64,000 bases of DNA from an uncultured Flavobacteriales bacterium (GCA_937872175.1 CALMPI010000017.1:62001-126000), one strand, 5' to 3'; numbered from the stretch's first letter, positions 1 through 9,916 are shown. The notes: a model not told the origin generated them from the sequence alone. Numbers and translations are program-made.

Positions 1-47
1 ACAACGATCGGCCCCGTTCCGCGTTAGGTGAGCGCCCGTTCCCGACC

Positions 48-2417
48 ATGAGCCTGCTCCGAACCCTGCTGCTGCTGTCCCCCGTCCTGTTCATCGCGCC
101 CAGTGCGGCGCAGCTGGCCATCGGGGAATGGCGCGACCACTTCCCCTACCGGCAGACGCTGGCGGTGGCCGAAGGGGAGGGGAAGGCGTGGTGCGCCACG
201 CGCAATGCGGTGTTCACCTACCACCGTCCTTCCGGGGAGATCGAGCGCTTCACGAAAGTGAACGCCCTGAGCGATGTGGATGTGAGCGTGCTGAACTACA
301 ACACGGCCGTGGGCGGCCTGCTGGTGGCCTACCGCAACGGGAACCTCGACCTGCTGCGGGGCGGCACGGCCAGCAACCTCAGCGACATCAAGCGCAGCAA
401 CGTCATCGGCGACAAGGGCATCTACGACATCCACTTCGAGGGATCGGTGGCCTACCTGGCCTGCGGCTTCGGCATCGTGGTGGTGGACCTGGAGGCCCTG
501 GAGGTGCGCGAGACCTGGTTCATCGCCCCGGGCGGCACGCAGGTGAAGGTGAACGATGTGGCCTTCGTGGGCGACTCGATCTACGCCGCGACCAACGCGG
601 GCCTGTTCGCCGCCTACCGCTTCGCCCCCAACCTGGCCGCGTTCACCTCCTGGCAGCAGCGCACCGAACTGCCCACCCCTGCGGGTCCGTTCAACGCGGT
701 GGTGGAGGTGGGCGGCCGCCTGGTGGTGAACTACCACAACGCCGGGGCCACCGACCGCGATACGGTGTTCTACCGGGACGCCGGTGTGTGGCAGCGGCTC
801 ACCCACGCCTTCGGTCATCAGAACACCGATGTGGCCACCAGCATGGACGGATCGACCCTCCTGCTCTGCCAGAACGACGCCGTGGCGCGCTATGATGCCG
901 CGCTCGCCTTCGTGGGCGTGTACAGCGGTTACGACAACAACGAGCCCATGTCGCCCGCCATGGCCATCCCGGCCGCTGATGGAACGGGCATCTGGGTGGC
1001 CGACCGCGCCCGTGGGCTCGTGTTCCAGACCGTCGGCATCTCCGGTATGCCGGTGTTCCCGCCGGGCCCGGCCACGGTCTCCACCCAACGCATGTCGGCC
1101 GCCAAGGGCGCTTTATACGTCGCCACCGGGGGTGTGCAGGGCAACTGGACGAACCAGTTCCGCAAGGAAGGGGTGCATCGGTTCCTGGGCGGCACCTGGA
1201 CCACCATCGACAAGTCCAACGACCCCCTGATGGCCACGGGGGAGAACCCCTACGGCGGCGCGGTGAACGACCCCATGGCGGTGGCCACCGACCCGGAGGA
1301 TCCGGACCACGCCTTCGTGGGCGTCTGGGATGACGGGGTGCTGGAACTGCGGGGCGGCGTGGTGCAGACGATCTTCAACGAAGGGAACAGCAGCCTGCAG
1401 GTGAATCCCGGGTTCGGCACCGAGAACGCCGTGCAGGTGGCCGGTGTGGCCTACGATGCCGAAGGCGACCTGTGGGTGACCAACAGCAATTGCGCAGCGC
1501 CCATCAGCGTGCGCACCGCCGGCGGCACCTGGCGCTCGTTCGCCCCGGGGGCCGTGCTCAACAACAACACCCTGCTCGGCGACATCCTGCCCTCCCGCGA
1601 GAACCGCCTCAAGTGGGTGATCCGTCCCCGCAGCAACGGCATGCTCGTGTTCACCGACAACGGCACCCTGAGCGACCCGGGCGACGACCAGTACAAGGTG
1701 CTTTCCACCGCGGAGGGCTCGGGCGGCCTGCCGTCCCTCGATGTGTACAGCATGGCCGAGGACCTCGACGGCGAGATCTGGATCGGCACGGGCAAGGGGG
1801 TCGCGGTGTTCTACACGCCGGACGCGGTGTTCGGTGGCGGCGATTTCGACTGCCAGCAGATCTTGATCGAGCAAGGCGGCAATGTGCAGATCCTGCTGGA
1901 GACCGAGGCGGTGAGCGCCATCGCGGTGGACGGGGCGGACCGCAAATGGCTCGGCACCCAGAGCAGCGGGGTGTTCCTGGTATCGCCCGACGGCACCGAG
2001 CAGCTCTTCCACTTCACCGCCGAGAACAGCCCGCTGCCCAGCAACACCATCACCAGCCTGGCCATCGACGGCGAGAGCGGCGAGGTGTTCTTCGGCACGG
2101 ACCAGGGCATCGTGAGCTACCGTGGCACGGCCACCGAAGGTGGTTTCACCAATGCCTGTGCGAAGGTGTTCCCCAATCCGGTGCGCGAAACATACAGCGG
2201 CCCCATCGCCATCACCGGCCTGGTGCGCGACAGCGACGTGAAGGTGACCGACGTGGCCGGCAACCTGGTGTACCGCACCACCTCCGATGGCGGACAGGCC
2301 ATCTGGCCGGGCACCGACATGAGCGGCAACCGCGTGAGCACGGGCGTGTACCTGGTGTTCGCCTCCGATGCGGACGGCAATACCAAGTGCAACACCAAGG
2401 TGCTGGTGGTTCGCTGA
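48..2417 (+). CDS. porZ: PorZ-like T9SS surface beta-propeller protein
   Basis: 789 residues. A signal peptide (about residues 1-21) is followed by repeated propeller blades resembling two-component-regulator propellers (for example WCATRNAVFTY near residue 47). A C-terminal type A sorting domain starts near residue 705 (VFPNPV) and ends with KVLVVR. In Porphyromonas gingivalis, PorZ is an outer-membrane-surface part of the type IX secretion system and works with the sortase PorU in attaching A-LPS to cargo. The match rests on architecture, length and the neighbouring recO, 7 nt downstream, a pairing I know from other Bacteroidota. No promoter is visible in the 47 nt available upstream. It fits the many T9SS cargo genes in the window. 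Confidence 0.85.
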   Translation: MSLLRTLLLLSPVLFIAPSAAQLAIGEWRDHFPYRQTLAVAEGEGKAWCATRNAVFTYHRPSGEIERFTKVNALSDVDVSVLNYNTAVGGLLVAYRNGNLDLLRGGTASNLSDIKRSNVIGDKGIYDIHFEGSVAYLACGFGIVVVDLEALEVRETWFIAPGGTQVKVNDVAFVGDSIYAATNAGLFAAYRFAPNLAAFTSWQQRTELPTPAGPFNAVVEVGGRLVVNYHNAGATDRDTVFYRDAGVWQRLTHAFGHQNTDVATSMDGSTLLLCQNDAVARYDAALAFVGVYSGYDNNEPMSPAMAIPAADGTGIWVADRARGLVFQTVGISGMPVFPPGPATVSTQRMSAAKGALYVATGGVQGNWTNQFRKEGVHRFLGGTWTTIDKSNDPLMATGENPYGGAVNDPMAVATDPEDPDHAFVGVWDDGVLELRGGVVQTIFNEGNSSLQVNPGFGTENAVQVAGVAYDAEGDLWVTNSNCAAPISVRTAGGTWRSFAPGAVLNNNTLLGDILPSRENRLKWVIRPRSNGMLVFTDNGTLSDPGDDQYKVLSTAEGSGGLPSLDVYSMAEDLDGEIWIGTGKGVAVFYTPDAVFGGGDFDCQQILIEQGGNVQILLETEAVSAIAVDGADRKWLGTQSSGVFLVSPDGTEQLFHFTAENSPLPSNTITSLAIDGESGEVFFGTDQGIVSYRGTATEGGFTNACAKVFPNPVRETYSGPIAITGLVRDSDVKVTDVAGNLVYRTTSDGGQAIWPGTDMSGNRVSTGVYLVFASDADGNTKCNTKVLVVR

Positions 2418-2424
2418 GGCCGCG

Positions 2425-3144
2425 ATGCTGCACACCACCAAGGCCCTGGTGCTGCGCACCATCCGCCACACGGACAGCACCCTGGTGCTGAAGGCCTACA
2501 CCGAGGCGTTCGGGCTGCGGAGCTATCTGGTGCGCACCCCAAGAAGCACGCGTCGACCCGGCACCGCTGCGCTTCTGCAGCCCCTCACCCGTCTGGAACT
2601 GGTGGTGGACGAGCGGGCCGACCGCGACCTGCATCAGGTGCGCGAGATGAGGCTCCGCCGGCCCTACCTGCGCGTGCCCGGGGATGCCCTGCGCACCGCC
2701 CTGCTGCTCTTCATGCAGGAGCTGCTCGCCCGCACCCTGCGCGAGGAGGCCGGTGATGTCGGGCTCTGGTCCTTTCTGGAGGAGGCATTGGAGCTGCTGG
2801 ACACGGCCCTCGAGGTGCGCGACCTGCCGGTGCGCTTCGTGCTCGGCTACGCCGCCGTCCTGGGCTTCGCCCCTGCACCGCCGGAGGAGGAGGCGCCCTA
2901 TTTCGACCTGGTCGAAGGACGCTTTGCAGGGCAGCTGCCCCTGCATGCCCAGGCGATCGCCCCGCCGCTCACCGCCGTGTTCGCGGCGTGGCTGCCAGGT
3001 TCATTGGACGAGCCCGCGCCGATGGCCATGGCCGCCGGTCAACGCCGGGAGCTGTTGGATGTGCTGCTGCGCTATGTGCGGCTGCACGTACCTGGCGCCC
3101 AGGAGCTGCGCTCGCCGGATGTGCTGCACCAGGTGCTTGGGTGA
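2425..3144 (+). CDS. recO: DNA repair protein RecO
   Basis: 239 residues. The N-terminal OB-fold strand pattern (TTKALVLRTIRHTDSTLVLK) and the helical C-terminal region are typical of RecO, which loads RecA onto SSB-coated DNA in the RecFOR pathway. The start at the ATG 7 nt after the porZ stop is preferred over an upstream in-frame ATG inside porZ because the RecO motif begins here. The gene is almost certainly co-transcribed with porZ. The cysteine zinc cluster of some RecO proteins is not seen. Confidence 0.9.
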   Translation: MLHTTKALVLRTIRHTDSTLVLKAYTEAFGLRSYLVRTPRSTRRPGTAALLQPLTRLELVVDERADRDLHQVREMRLRRPYLRVPGDALRTALLLFMQELLARTLREEAGDVGLWSFLEEALELLDTALEVRDLPVRFVLGYAAVLGFAPAPPEEEAPYFDLVEGRFAGQLPLHAQAIAPPLTAVFAAWLPGSLDEPAPMAMAAGQRRELLDVLLRYVRLHVPGAQELRSPDVLHQVLG

Positions 3145-3152
3145 GCCTCGGG

Positions 3153-3160
3153 TATCTTCG
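3153..3160 (+). promoter_or_regulatory. -7 box (TATCTTCG) for the S9 peptidase
   Basis: One mismatch to the Bacteroidota -7 consensus TAnnTTTG. It lies 16 nt before the peptidase ATG, within the recO-peptidase spacer. Confidence 0.5.
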
Positions 3161-3176
3161 GCCCGGCCGTTCGTCC

Positions 3177-5366
3177 ATGTCCACGCACCCGCTCCTGCTC
3201 ATGGGAGGCCTGCTGGCGCTGGCCGGTTGCGCCGATGCCCCACCGATGACCGCACCCCGACCGCCCGTCGCCGACCGCGAACCGCACGCCATCACCACGC
3301 ACGGCCATACGCGCCAGGACCCCTACTTCTGGATGCGCCTTTCCGAGGCCCAGCGTGAAGCGGCCGCGCCCGATGCCCACACACGCCGTGTGGTGACCCA
3401 CCTGGAGGCGGAGAACGCCTACACCGACGCGATGCTCGGCCCGGTGAACACCCTGCGCGAGGACCTCTTCAGGGAGATGAAGGCCCGCATCAAGGAGACC
3501 GACCTCAGCGTGCCCTATCGGGAGAACGGCTACTGGTACAACCATCGCTACGAGGAGGGGCGGGAATATGCGATCCACATGCGGGCGCCGGTGGGGCCCG
3601 ATCGCGACCGCGTGCCGGAGACGTTCACCGACATCTTCGACGAGAACGCGATGGCCGAGGGCCACGAGTACTTCGATCTGGGCGACTATGAGCCAAGCCC
3701 GGACAACCGGCTTGCGGCCTACAGCGTGGATACCGTGGGACGGCGGCAGTACGGCATCCGGTTCCGCGACCTCAGCAACGGAGACGACCTGCCCGACGTG
3801 ATCACCAACACCAGCGGTGGCGGGGCCTGGGCCGATGGCCGCACCTTCTTCTACACACGCAAGGACCGCACCCTGCGCAGCTACAAGGTGTTCCGGCATG
3901 TCCTGGGCACCGATCCCGCGCAGGATGTGGAGGTATACCACGAGAAGGACCCGGCCTTCAGTTGCGAAGTGTACCGCAGCCGCAGCGACCGCTTCGTGAT
4001 CATCACCACCGAGAGCACGCTGACCAGCGAACACTGGCTGCTGCCGGTGGACCGTCCGCTGGAGGCCTTCGCGCCCTTCCTGCCGCGCGAGGAGGAGCAC
4101 GAGCACAGCGTCTTCCATGTGCCAGCGCACGATGGCACAAGAGGCCATTGGTACATCCTCACCAACTGGGAGGCCAGGAACTTCCGGCTGATGCGCTGTG
4201 CCGAGGCCGACCACGCGAACAAGGAGCGCTGGACCGAGGTGATCCCGCACCGCGAGGCGGTGCTGCTGGAGGATGTGGACCTGTTCAGGGACCATCTGGT
4301 GGTGAGCGAACGCCGCGAGGGCCTCACCCACCTGCGTGTGCGCCGTCTGAGCACGGGCGCCGAGCACGAGATCGCGTTCCATGATCCGGCCTACGTCACC
4401 TACACGGGCACCAACCCGGAGTGGGACACCCATCTGTTGCGGTACGGCTACACGAGCCTGACCACGCCGAGCGGGGTGTACCAGCACGACATGAACGCCG
4501 GCACGGACACCCTGCTCAAGCAGCAGGAGGTGCTGGGCACCTTCCACGCGGAGGAGTACACCAGCGAACGCACCTGGGCCACCGCGTCGGACGGCACGCG
4601 CGTGCCGGTGAGCCTCGTGTACCACAAGGGCACCGCACGCGACGGCACCGCGCCCACGCTCCTTTACGGTTACGGCAGCTACGGCATCAGCATGGAGCCC
4701 ACCTTCAGCAGCGCCCGCCTCAGCCTCTTGGACCGGGGGTTCGTGTTCGCCATCGCCCATGTGCGCGGAGGCGAGGAGCTCGGCCGCGCGTGGTACGAGA
4801 ACGGCCGTATGGAGCACAAGATGAACACCTTCACGGACTTCATCGCCTGCGCGGAGCACCTGGTGCAGGAACGTTACGCCGACCCGGCGCGCCTGTTCGC
4901 CATGGGCGGCAGCGCCGGAGGGTTGCTCATGGGCGTGGTGGTGAACCTGCGGCCCGAGCTGTGGAAGGGCATCGTGGCCGAGGTGCCCTTCGTGGACGTG
5001 GTGACCACGATGCTCGATGACAGCATCCCGCTCACCACCGGTGAGTTCGACGAGTGGGGCGATCCCAAGGAGGAGGTGGCCTACCGGCGGATGCTCTCCT
5101 ATTCACCCTACGATAATGTGAAGGAGGCGGCCTTCCCCGCCATGCTCGTCACCACGGGCTTCCACGACAGTCAGGTGCAGTACTGGGAGCCCGCCAAGTG
5201 GGTGGCCCGTCTGCGCGAACATCAGCAGGGCGCTGCGCCGATCCTGTTGCACACCAACATGGACGCCGGCCACGGCGGGGCCAGCGGGCGGTTCGAGCGG
5301 CTGAAGGAAGTGGCCCTGGACTACGCGTTCGTCCTCTGGCAGGCCGGGCTTGCGGAAGCGAAGTGA
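3177..5366 (+). CDS. S9A oligopeptidase B / prolyl oligopeptidase, lipoprotein
   Basis: 729 residues. The start at the ATG 32 nt after recO gives a lipoprotein signal with lipobox LAGC (Cys18). An N-terminal beta-propeller half is followed by an alpha/beta-hydrolase half with the catalytic triad Ser579 (GGSAGG), Asp664 (GFHDSQ) and His699 (AGHGG). Family S9A enzymes cleave short peptides after basic residues or proline. The overall similarity is to protease II (oligopeptidase B). The lipobox suggests a periplasmic, membrane-anchored enzyme. Substrate preference cannot be read from the sequence. Confidence 0.9.
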   Translation: MSTHPLLLMGGLLALAGCADAPPMTAPRPPVADREPHAITTHGHTRQDPYFWMRLSEAQREAAAPDAHTRRVVTHLEAENAYTDAMLGPVNTLREDLFREMKARIKETDLSVPYRENGYWYNHRYEEGREYAIHMRAPVGPDRDRVPETFTDIFDENAMAEGHEYFDLGDYEPSPDNRLAAYSVDTVGRRQYGIRFRDLSNGDDLPDVITNTSGGGAWADGRTFFYTRKDRTLRSYKVFRHVLGTDPAQDVEVYHEKDPAFSCEVYRSRSDRFVIITTESTLTSEHWLLPVDRPLEAFAPFLPREEEHEHSVFHVPAHDGTRGHWYILTNWEARNFRLMRCAEADHANKERWTEVIPHREAVLLEDVDLFRDHLVVSERREGLTHLRVRRLSTGAEHEIAFHDPAYVTYTGTNPEWDTHLLRYGYTSLTTPSGVYQHDMNAGTDTLLKQQEVLGTFHAEEYTSERTWATASDGTRVPVSLVYHKGTARDGTAPTLLYGYGSYGISMEPTFSSARLSLLDRGFVFAIAHVRGGEELGRAWYENGRMEHKMNTFTDFIACAEHLVQERYADPARLFAMGGSAGGLLMGVVVNLRPELWKGIVAEVPFVDVVTTMLDDSIPLTTGEFDEWGDPKEEVAYRRMLSYSPYDNVKEAAFPAMLVTTGFHDSQVQYWEPAKWVARLREHQQGAAPILLHTNMDAGHGGASGRFERLKEVALDYAFVLWQAGLAEAK

Positions 5367-5376
5367 GGACCGCCGT

Positions 5377-5652
5377 TCAGATGGCGATGCGCTCGGCGTG
5401 CACGATCTCCTCGGGCACCATGGGGATCACCGATACGGGCTGCTGCGGGTCGCGCTGGAAGCGCTCGTAATCGCGTACGCTGGCGAAGAAGATGCGTTGC
5501 GCACCGCCGCTGTCCACCTCCCACACCACACCGAAGACCTCCTTTCCGGAGCGCAGCTTGAAGCGGCAGTGCTTGTGATAGAGGGAGCGGATGTCAGGGC
5601 GTTCCATGCGGTCGGAGAGCACCCGAAAAGTAGCGGGATCGGCAGGGGCCAT
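5377..5652 (-). CDS. Conserved hypothetical protein, small beta-rich
   Basis: 91 residues, no signal peptide. The core (FKLRSGKEVFGVVWEV) looks like an SH3/Sm-like beta barrel. I do not recognise a named family. The gene converges on the S9 peptidase (10-nt gap). An internal ATG (MERPDIRSLYHKH, residue 16) is an alternative start. The upstream DNA lacks a clear -7 box but carries a CTGTTGATAA motif. Confidence 0.6.
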   Translation of the reverse strand: MAPADPATFRVLSDRMERPDIRSLYHKHCRFKLRSGKEVFGVVWEVDSGGAQRIFFASVRDYERFQRDPQQPVSVIPMVPEEIVHAERIAI

Positions 5653-5743
5653 GGGACGCGTTTTTTGAACAGGAGCGGCCTTCCTGTTGATAAAACGCCG
5701 GCCTCGCCCGTGCTAGTACTTGGCCGTCAAGCGCATGCGCCGA

Positions 5744-7267
5744 TCAGCCTTGTTGTTTGGCCACCTTGATCTTTCTGCCCGGGGCCAGCTGCTTGGAGTT
5801 GAGCCCCTGATTGAGCCGCCGGAGGTCCTCCACGGTCACCCCCGGATACCGTTGTGCGATGCCCCAGAGCGTATCGCCCGGTTGCACGGTGTGGTAGATG
5901 TAATCCTCCACCGAAGGCTTGCGCGGTGCTTCCGCCTGTGCCGGTGCGGCCGGGGTGGGGCGCTGTTCGGCGGTGGCCGTCACCCTGCGTTCGATCCGGA
6001 GCCGCTGCCCGGGCTTGATCCGGTCGCTGCGCAGGTCGTTCCAGGCTTTCAACTGCGCCACGGTGACCCCGTTCCGCGAGGCGATCAGCCCCAGGGACTC
6101 GCCGCTGCGGACCACATGGGTGCGCACCACGAGCTCCTGTGGCGGGGCCGCTGCGGCCTGCGGCGCCATGGGCGTGGCCATGCCCGCGAGGTAGCGGTAC
6201 CGCAGGCTGTCCTCGCGGTCGATGAAGGCGCCCACGATGTCGCGCGGCATGTACAGCGTCACCGGCTGATCGGGGTCGGGCACGAAGCCCTGCTTGAACA
6301 CCGGGTTCAGCTCGCGCAGCATCGTTTCGTCCGAGCCGGTGAACCGCGCCAGGTCGGCCATGGTCAGCGGGTAGCACACCTGCACGGTGTCCACCTCGTA
6401 GGCGCAGAAGTTGGGTGCGATCGGATAGAGATTGTGGTCGGCCGCGTGCTCGAAGATGTAGTTGACGGCGATGAAGGCCGGCACATAGCCGCGTGTCTCG
6501 CGCGGCAGGTGGTCGTACACCTCCCAGTAGTCCATGCGGCCGCCGCTGCGGCGGATGGCCTTGTTCACGTTGCCGGGCCCGCAGTTGTAGGCGGCCAGGG
6601 CCATCTCCCAGTCGCCGAAGATGCGGTGGAGGTCCTTCAGGTAGCGGCAGGCGGCCTCGGTGCTCTTGTACACGTCGCTGCGTTCATCCACGTAGCTGTC
6701 CACGCGCAGGCCGTAGAGCTTGCCGGTGCCGACGATGAACTGCCAGAGGCCCACGGCGGCGGCACGGCTGCGGGCGCCGGGGTGCAGGGCGCTCTCCACC
6801 ACGGCCAGGTACTTCAGCTCGTGCGGCAGGCCGTGCCGCTCCAACGCCTCCTCGAACACCGGGAAGTAGAGCTGCGCCAAACCCAGCATGCGGCTCGTCT
6901 GCTCCCGCTTGCGCACGGCGTACAGGTCGATGTACGACTGCACCACGCTGTTGTACGTGAGGGCGAACGGGGTGCGGTGGTCCAGCACGGTGAGCCGACG
7001 CCGCATCTCCTCGGGCGGGTAGCTGGGCACCGCGTGGGCGGGGAAGCCATGATGGTTGAGGGCGGCGGTGTCGGCCGTGAAGCGGTCGTTCATCACCCAG
7101 GGCAGGTGGGCCAGATCATCCAAGCGCTGCATCACCGGGTCGTCCGTCGGCAGTGGAGGGGCATCCTGGTCCGGTTGGGCGGCGGTCGCCAGGGGCAGGG
7201 CCGCGCACAGCAGCGCCGCCAAGTGCAGGGCGATGCCGGATCCCGTCAATAGGCGGAAGGCGTTCAT
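5744..7267 (-). CDS. mltD: Membrane-bound lytic murein transglycosylase with two LysM domains (MltD type)
   Basis: 507 residues. A signal peptide (MNAFRLL...LPLATAA) leads to a Slt-type transglycosylase domain near residues 125-260, with the catalytic glutamate in VVESALHPGA and the motif AAAVGLWQFI. Two LysM peptidoglycan-binding modules follow at the C-terminus (HVVRSGESLGLIA and YHTVQPGDTLWGIAQ). It cleaves glycan strands to 1,6-anhydromuropeptides in the periplasm. The start is set by the signal peptide and by a TTACTTTG -7 box 9 nt upstream; longer in-frame extensions read into the intergenic region. Confidence 0.9.
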   Translation of the reverse strand: MNAFRLLTGSGIALHLAALLCAALPLATAAQPDQDAPPLPTDDPVMQRLDDLAHLPWVMNDRFTADTAALNHHGFPAHAVPSYPPEEMRRRLTVLDHRTPFALTYNSVVQSYIDLYAVRKREQTSRMLGLAQLYFPVFEEALERHGLPHELKYLAVVESALHPGARSRAAAVGLWQFIVGTGKLYGLRVDSYVDERSDVYKSTEAACRYLKDLHRIFGDWEMALAAYNCGPGNVNKAIRRSGGRMDYWEVYDHLPRETRGYVPAFIAVNYIFEHAADHNLYPIAPNFCAYEVDTVQVCYPLTMADLARFTGSDETMLRELNPVFKQGFVPDPDQPVTLYMPRDIVGAFIDREDSLRYRYLAGMATPMAPQAAAAPPQELVVRTHVVRSGESLGLIASRNGVTVAQLKAWNDLRSDRIKPGQRLRIERRVTATAEQRPTPAAPAQAEAPRKPSVEDYIYHTVQPGDTLWGIAQRYPGVTVEDLRRLNQGLNSKQLAPGRKIKVAKQQG

Positions 7268-7276
7268 GGTCAAGGA

Positions 7277-7284
7277 CAAAGTAA
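7277..7284 (-). promoter_or_regulatory. -7 box (TTACTTTG) for the lytic transglycosylase
   Basis: On the minus strand, one mismatch to TAnnTTTG, 9 nt before the ATG. The same 8-mer occurs before the MntA antitoxin gene. Confidence 0.5.
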
Positions 7285-7374
7285 GGTTAATACGCAGGGC
7301 TCCCCGGCTTGTTATCCGGGCCGGTCGTCCACGGTGCGCTGTGGATGGCACAAGGACCGGGCCGATGATCCGGA

Positions 7375-8448
7375 TCAGGCCCTCTCCTTCCTCTCCTTCT
7401 CGCGCTTCTGCGGCTGCAGGGGGTTGACGCCGATGGTCTTGTACTGCTCGCGGGCGCGCAGCACGTCCACGGCGAGCCACACCGCATGGCGGAAACTGCC
7501 TTCATCGGCCACACCCTGGCCGGCGATGTCCAGCCCGGTGCCGTGGTCGGGGCTGGTGCGCACGATGGGCAGGCCGGCCGTGTAGTTGACCCCATGGCCG
7601 AAGCTCAGCGCCTTGAAGGGCGCGAGCCCCTGGTCGTGGTACATGGCCAGCACGCCATCGAAGTGCCGGTACGCGCCGCTGCCGAAGAAGCCGTCGGCGG
7701 CGTAGGGGCCCATGGCGGTGATGCCCTCGGCCACCAGCTGGCGCACGGCGGGCAGGATGCGCTCGCGGTCCTCGCTGCCCAGGGTGCCGCCATCGCCCGC
7801 GTGCGGGTTCAGGCCCAGCACGGCCAGGCGCGGGGTGGCGATGCCGAAGTCGCGCAGCAGGCTCTGGTGGAAGAGGCGGGCCTTGGCGAGGATGCGGTCG
7901 GTGGTGATGGCCGCGGCCACGTCCTTCAGCGGGATGTGGCCGGTGACCGTGCCCACGCGCAGGCCGTCGGCCACCAGCACCATCAGCACCTGGTCCACCC
8001 CGGCCACGTGGGCCAGGAATTCGGTGTGGCCGGGATGGGCGAAGCCGGCGGCCTCCATGCTGTTCTTGTCGATGGGTGCGGTGACCAGCACGTCCACCTT
8101 CCCGCCGGCCAGGTCCTGGGTGGCGGCCTCCAGGCTGCGGATGGCATAAGAGGCCAGCGGGCCACTGGGGCGGCCCAGTTCCAGGGGGAGCTCATCGTCC
8201 CACAGGTTCACCAGGTTCAGCTTGCGGGGCAGCGCGTCGGCCGCGTCGTTCACGCGGTGGAACTGCACCTCCTCCAGGCCGAGCTGTTTGCGGTGCAGGC
8301 TCACGGCCTTGGCCGAAGCATAGAGCACGGGTGTCAGTTCCTGCAGCATCCGGGCATCCTCGAAGGTCTTCAGCACCACTTCGATGCCGATGCCCTGCAG
8401 ATCGCCACAGCTGATGCCCACGCGGACGGGGCGGCGTTCGGTGCTCAT
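7375..8448 (-). CDS. pdxA: 4-hydroxythreonine-4-phosphate dehydrogenase
   Basis: 357 residues. It begins RVGISCGDLQGIGIEV and has the metal-binding histidines typical of PdxA (HPGHTEF, LNPHAGDGG, MYHDQGLAPFK). It oxidises 4-phosphohydroxy-L-threonine in pyridoxal 5'-phosphate biosynthesis, in the cytoplasm. Its ATG overlaps the pepA stop by 4 nt (ATGA), so it is translationally coupled to the upstream aminopeptidase gene. Confidence 0.93.
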   Translation of the reverse strand: MSTERRPVRVGISCGDLQGIGIEVVLKTFEDARMLQELTPVLYASAKAVSLHRKQLGLEEVQFHRVNDAADALPRKLNLVNLWDDELPLELGRPSGPLASYAIRSLEAATQDLAGGKVDVLVTAPIDKNSMEAAGFAHPGHTEFLAHVAGVDQVLMVLVADGLRVGTVTGHIPLKDVAAAITTDRILAKARLFHQSLLRDFGIATPRLAVLGLNPHAGDGGTLGSEDRERILPAVRQLVAEGITAMGPYAADGFFGSGAYRHFDGVLAMYHDQGLAPFKALSFGHGVNYTAGLPIVRTSPDHGTGLDIAGQGVADEGSFRHAVWLAVDVLRAREQYKTIGVNPLQPQKREKERKERA

Positions 8449-9875
8449 GCCTTGGCGCGGCGTTGGAGGAAGTCCACCAGCAGGCGCACGCCCGTGCCGG
8501 TGCCGCCCTTGGGGCGGTAGCCATCGCGACGGGTGAGGAAGGCCGGGCCGGCGATGTCCAGGTGGATGAAGGGCCGCGTGGTGAAGCGCGCCAGGAACTT
8601 ACCGGCGGTGATCATGCCGGCGCTGTCGCTGCCCAGGTTCTTCATGTCCGCGATGTCGCTGTCCAGCTCGCGGTCGTACTCCTTCCAGAACGGGAAGTGG
8701 GCGATGCGCTCATGCACATGGTCCCCGGCCGCCTTCAGACGGTCGAAGGTGCGGTCGTCGGCGGTGCCCATGGCCACGATGCCCTGGGTGCCGATGGCGC
8801 GTGCGGCGGCCCCGGTGAGGGTGGCCACCGTGACGATGGTCTCGGCCTCGTAGCGTTCGGCATAGCTCAGCGCATCGGCCAGCAGCATGCGGCCCTCGGC
8901 GTCGCTGTTCATCACCTCCACGGTGAGGCCGCTGTGCATGCGCACCACGTCGCCGGGGGCGAAGGCGTTGCCGCCGGGCCGGTTGTCGGTGGCGGGCACC
9001 AGGGCCACCACGTGCACGGGCAGCTCCAGCAGGGCGGCCGCGGCGATGGCGCCGGCAACGCACGCTCCGCCCGCCATGTCGCACTTCATGTAATCCATGC
9101 TGTTGGGCGTGGGCTTCAGGCTGAGGCCGCCGGTGTCGTACACCACCCCCTTGCCCACGAGCACGATGGGCTTGGTGTTCACGGCTTTCTTCGGCTTGTG
9201 CTCCAGGATGCTGAAGGTGGGCGGGTCCACGCTGCCCTTGTTGACGGCGAGCAGGCCGCCCATGCCGAGGGCCTCGATCTGGGCCTTGTCCAGCACCTGG
9301 AACTTCACCTGCGCATTGCGGCTGAGGGTGCGCAGTTCGCTGGCGAGCTGCACGGCGTTCAGCGAGCTTGCGGGTTCGTTCACCAGATCGCGCACGGTGC
9401 ACACGGTGGCCACCAGGTCGTTGAGGCGCTCCACGGCCCGGCGGTCGACGTGCGGGTGCACCAGGCGGATGCGCTCGGGACCCACAGGGGCTTTGCCGGT
9501 CTTGAACTTGCGGAAGCTGTAGGCGCCCAGGGCCAGCCCTTCGGCCAGGGCCAGCAGAAGCTCCACATCCTCGTGGAGCCCCAGCAGCTGGGCCTCGGTC
9601 CGTTTGGCGGCGGCCAGCCGCTCGGCCATCAGGGCCCCGGCGCGGCGGGCGTTCTCCAGCACTTCGGTGCGCGCGGCCTTGGCCGGGTTGTGGGCCAGCA
9701 CCAGGCGGCCGCCGATGTCCAGGGCGGCCAGGCCGTCCTCATTGGCGAGCTGCTCACCGAGGTAGTGCTGGTCGATGCGCTCCAGCGCCAGCTCGCGCAG
9801 GCGGGTCTTGCCGGCCACCAGCGCCAGCGTGTCGGCGCCGGCGGTGGGTTTGGTGGCCTTCTCGAAGGTGATCAT
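8445..9875 (-). CDS. pepA: Leucyl aminopeptidase (M17, PepA family)
   Basis: 476 residues. The C-terminal catalytic domain carries the M17 signature NSDAEGRMLLADAL and the metal ligand blocks GKGVVYDTGG and MKCDMAGGA. The enzyme is a two-metal cytosolic hexamer that removes N-terminal residues from peptides. The start MITFEKATKP is preceded 33 nt upstream by a perfect TATCTTTG -7 box. It is the first gene of the pepA-pdxA operon. Confidence 0.92.
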   Translation of the reverse strand: MITFEKATKPTAGADTLALVAGKTRLRELALERIDQHYLGEQLANEDGLAALDIGGRLVLAHNPAKAARTEVLENARRAGALMAERLAAAKRTEAQLLGLHEDVELLLALAEGLALGAYSFRKFKTGKAPVGPERIRLVHPHVDRRAVERLNDLVATVCTVRDLVNEPASSLNAVQLASELRTLSRNAQVKFQVLDKAQIEALGMGGLLAVNKGSVDPPTFSILEHKPKKAVNTKPIVLVGKGVVYDTGGLSLKPTPNSMDYMKCDMAGGACVAGAIAAAALLELPVHVVALVPATDNRPGGNAFAPGDVVRMHSGLTVEVMNSDAEGRMLLADALSYAERYEAETIVTVATLTGAAARAIGTQGIVAMGTADDRTFDRLKAAGDHVHERIAHFPFWKEYDRELDSDIADMKNLGSDSAGMITAGKFLARFTTRPFIHLDIAGPAFLTRRDGYRPKGGTGTGVRLLVDFLQRRAKA

Positions 9876-9908
9876 GGGCGGGGGATGACCGCACAACGGC
9901 GGTGCGGC

Positions 9909-9916
9909 CAAAGATA
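9909..9916 (-). promoter_or_regulatory. -7 box (TATCTTTG) for pepA-pdxA
   Basis: Perfect match to the Bacteroidota TAnnTTTG element on the minus strand. Confidence 0.6.

Noticed and set aside
3100-3176. Longer N-terminus for the S9 peptidase starting inside recO
   Set aside because: It would lack the lipobox and overlap the recO coding region; the ATG at 3177 gives a clean lipoprotein signal.
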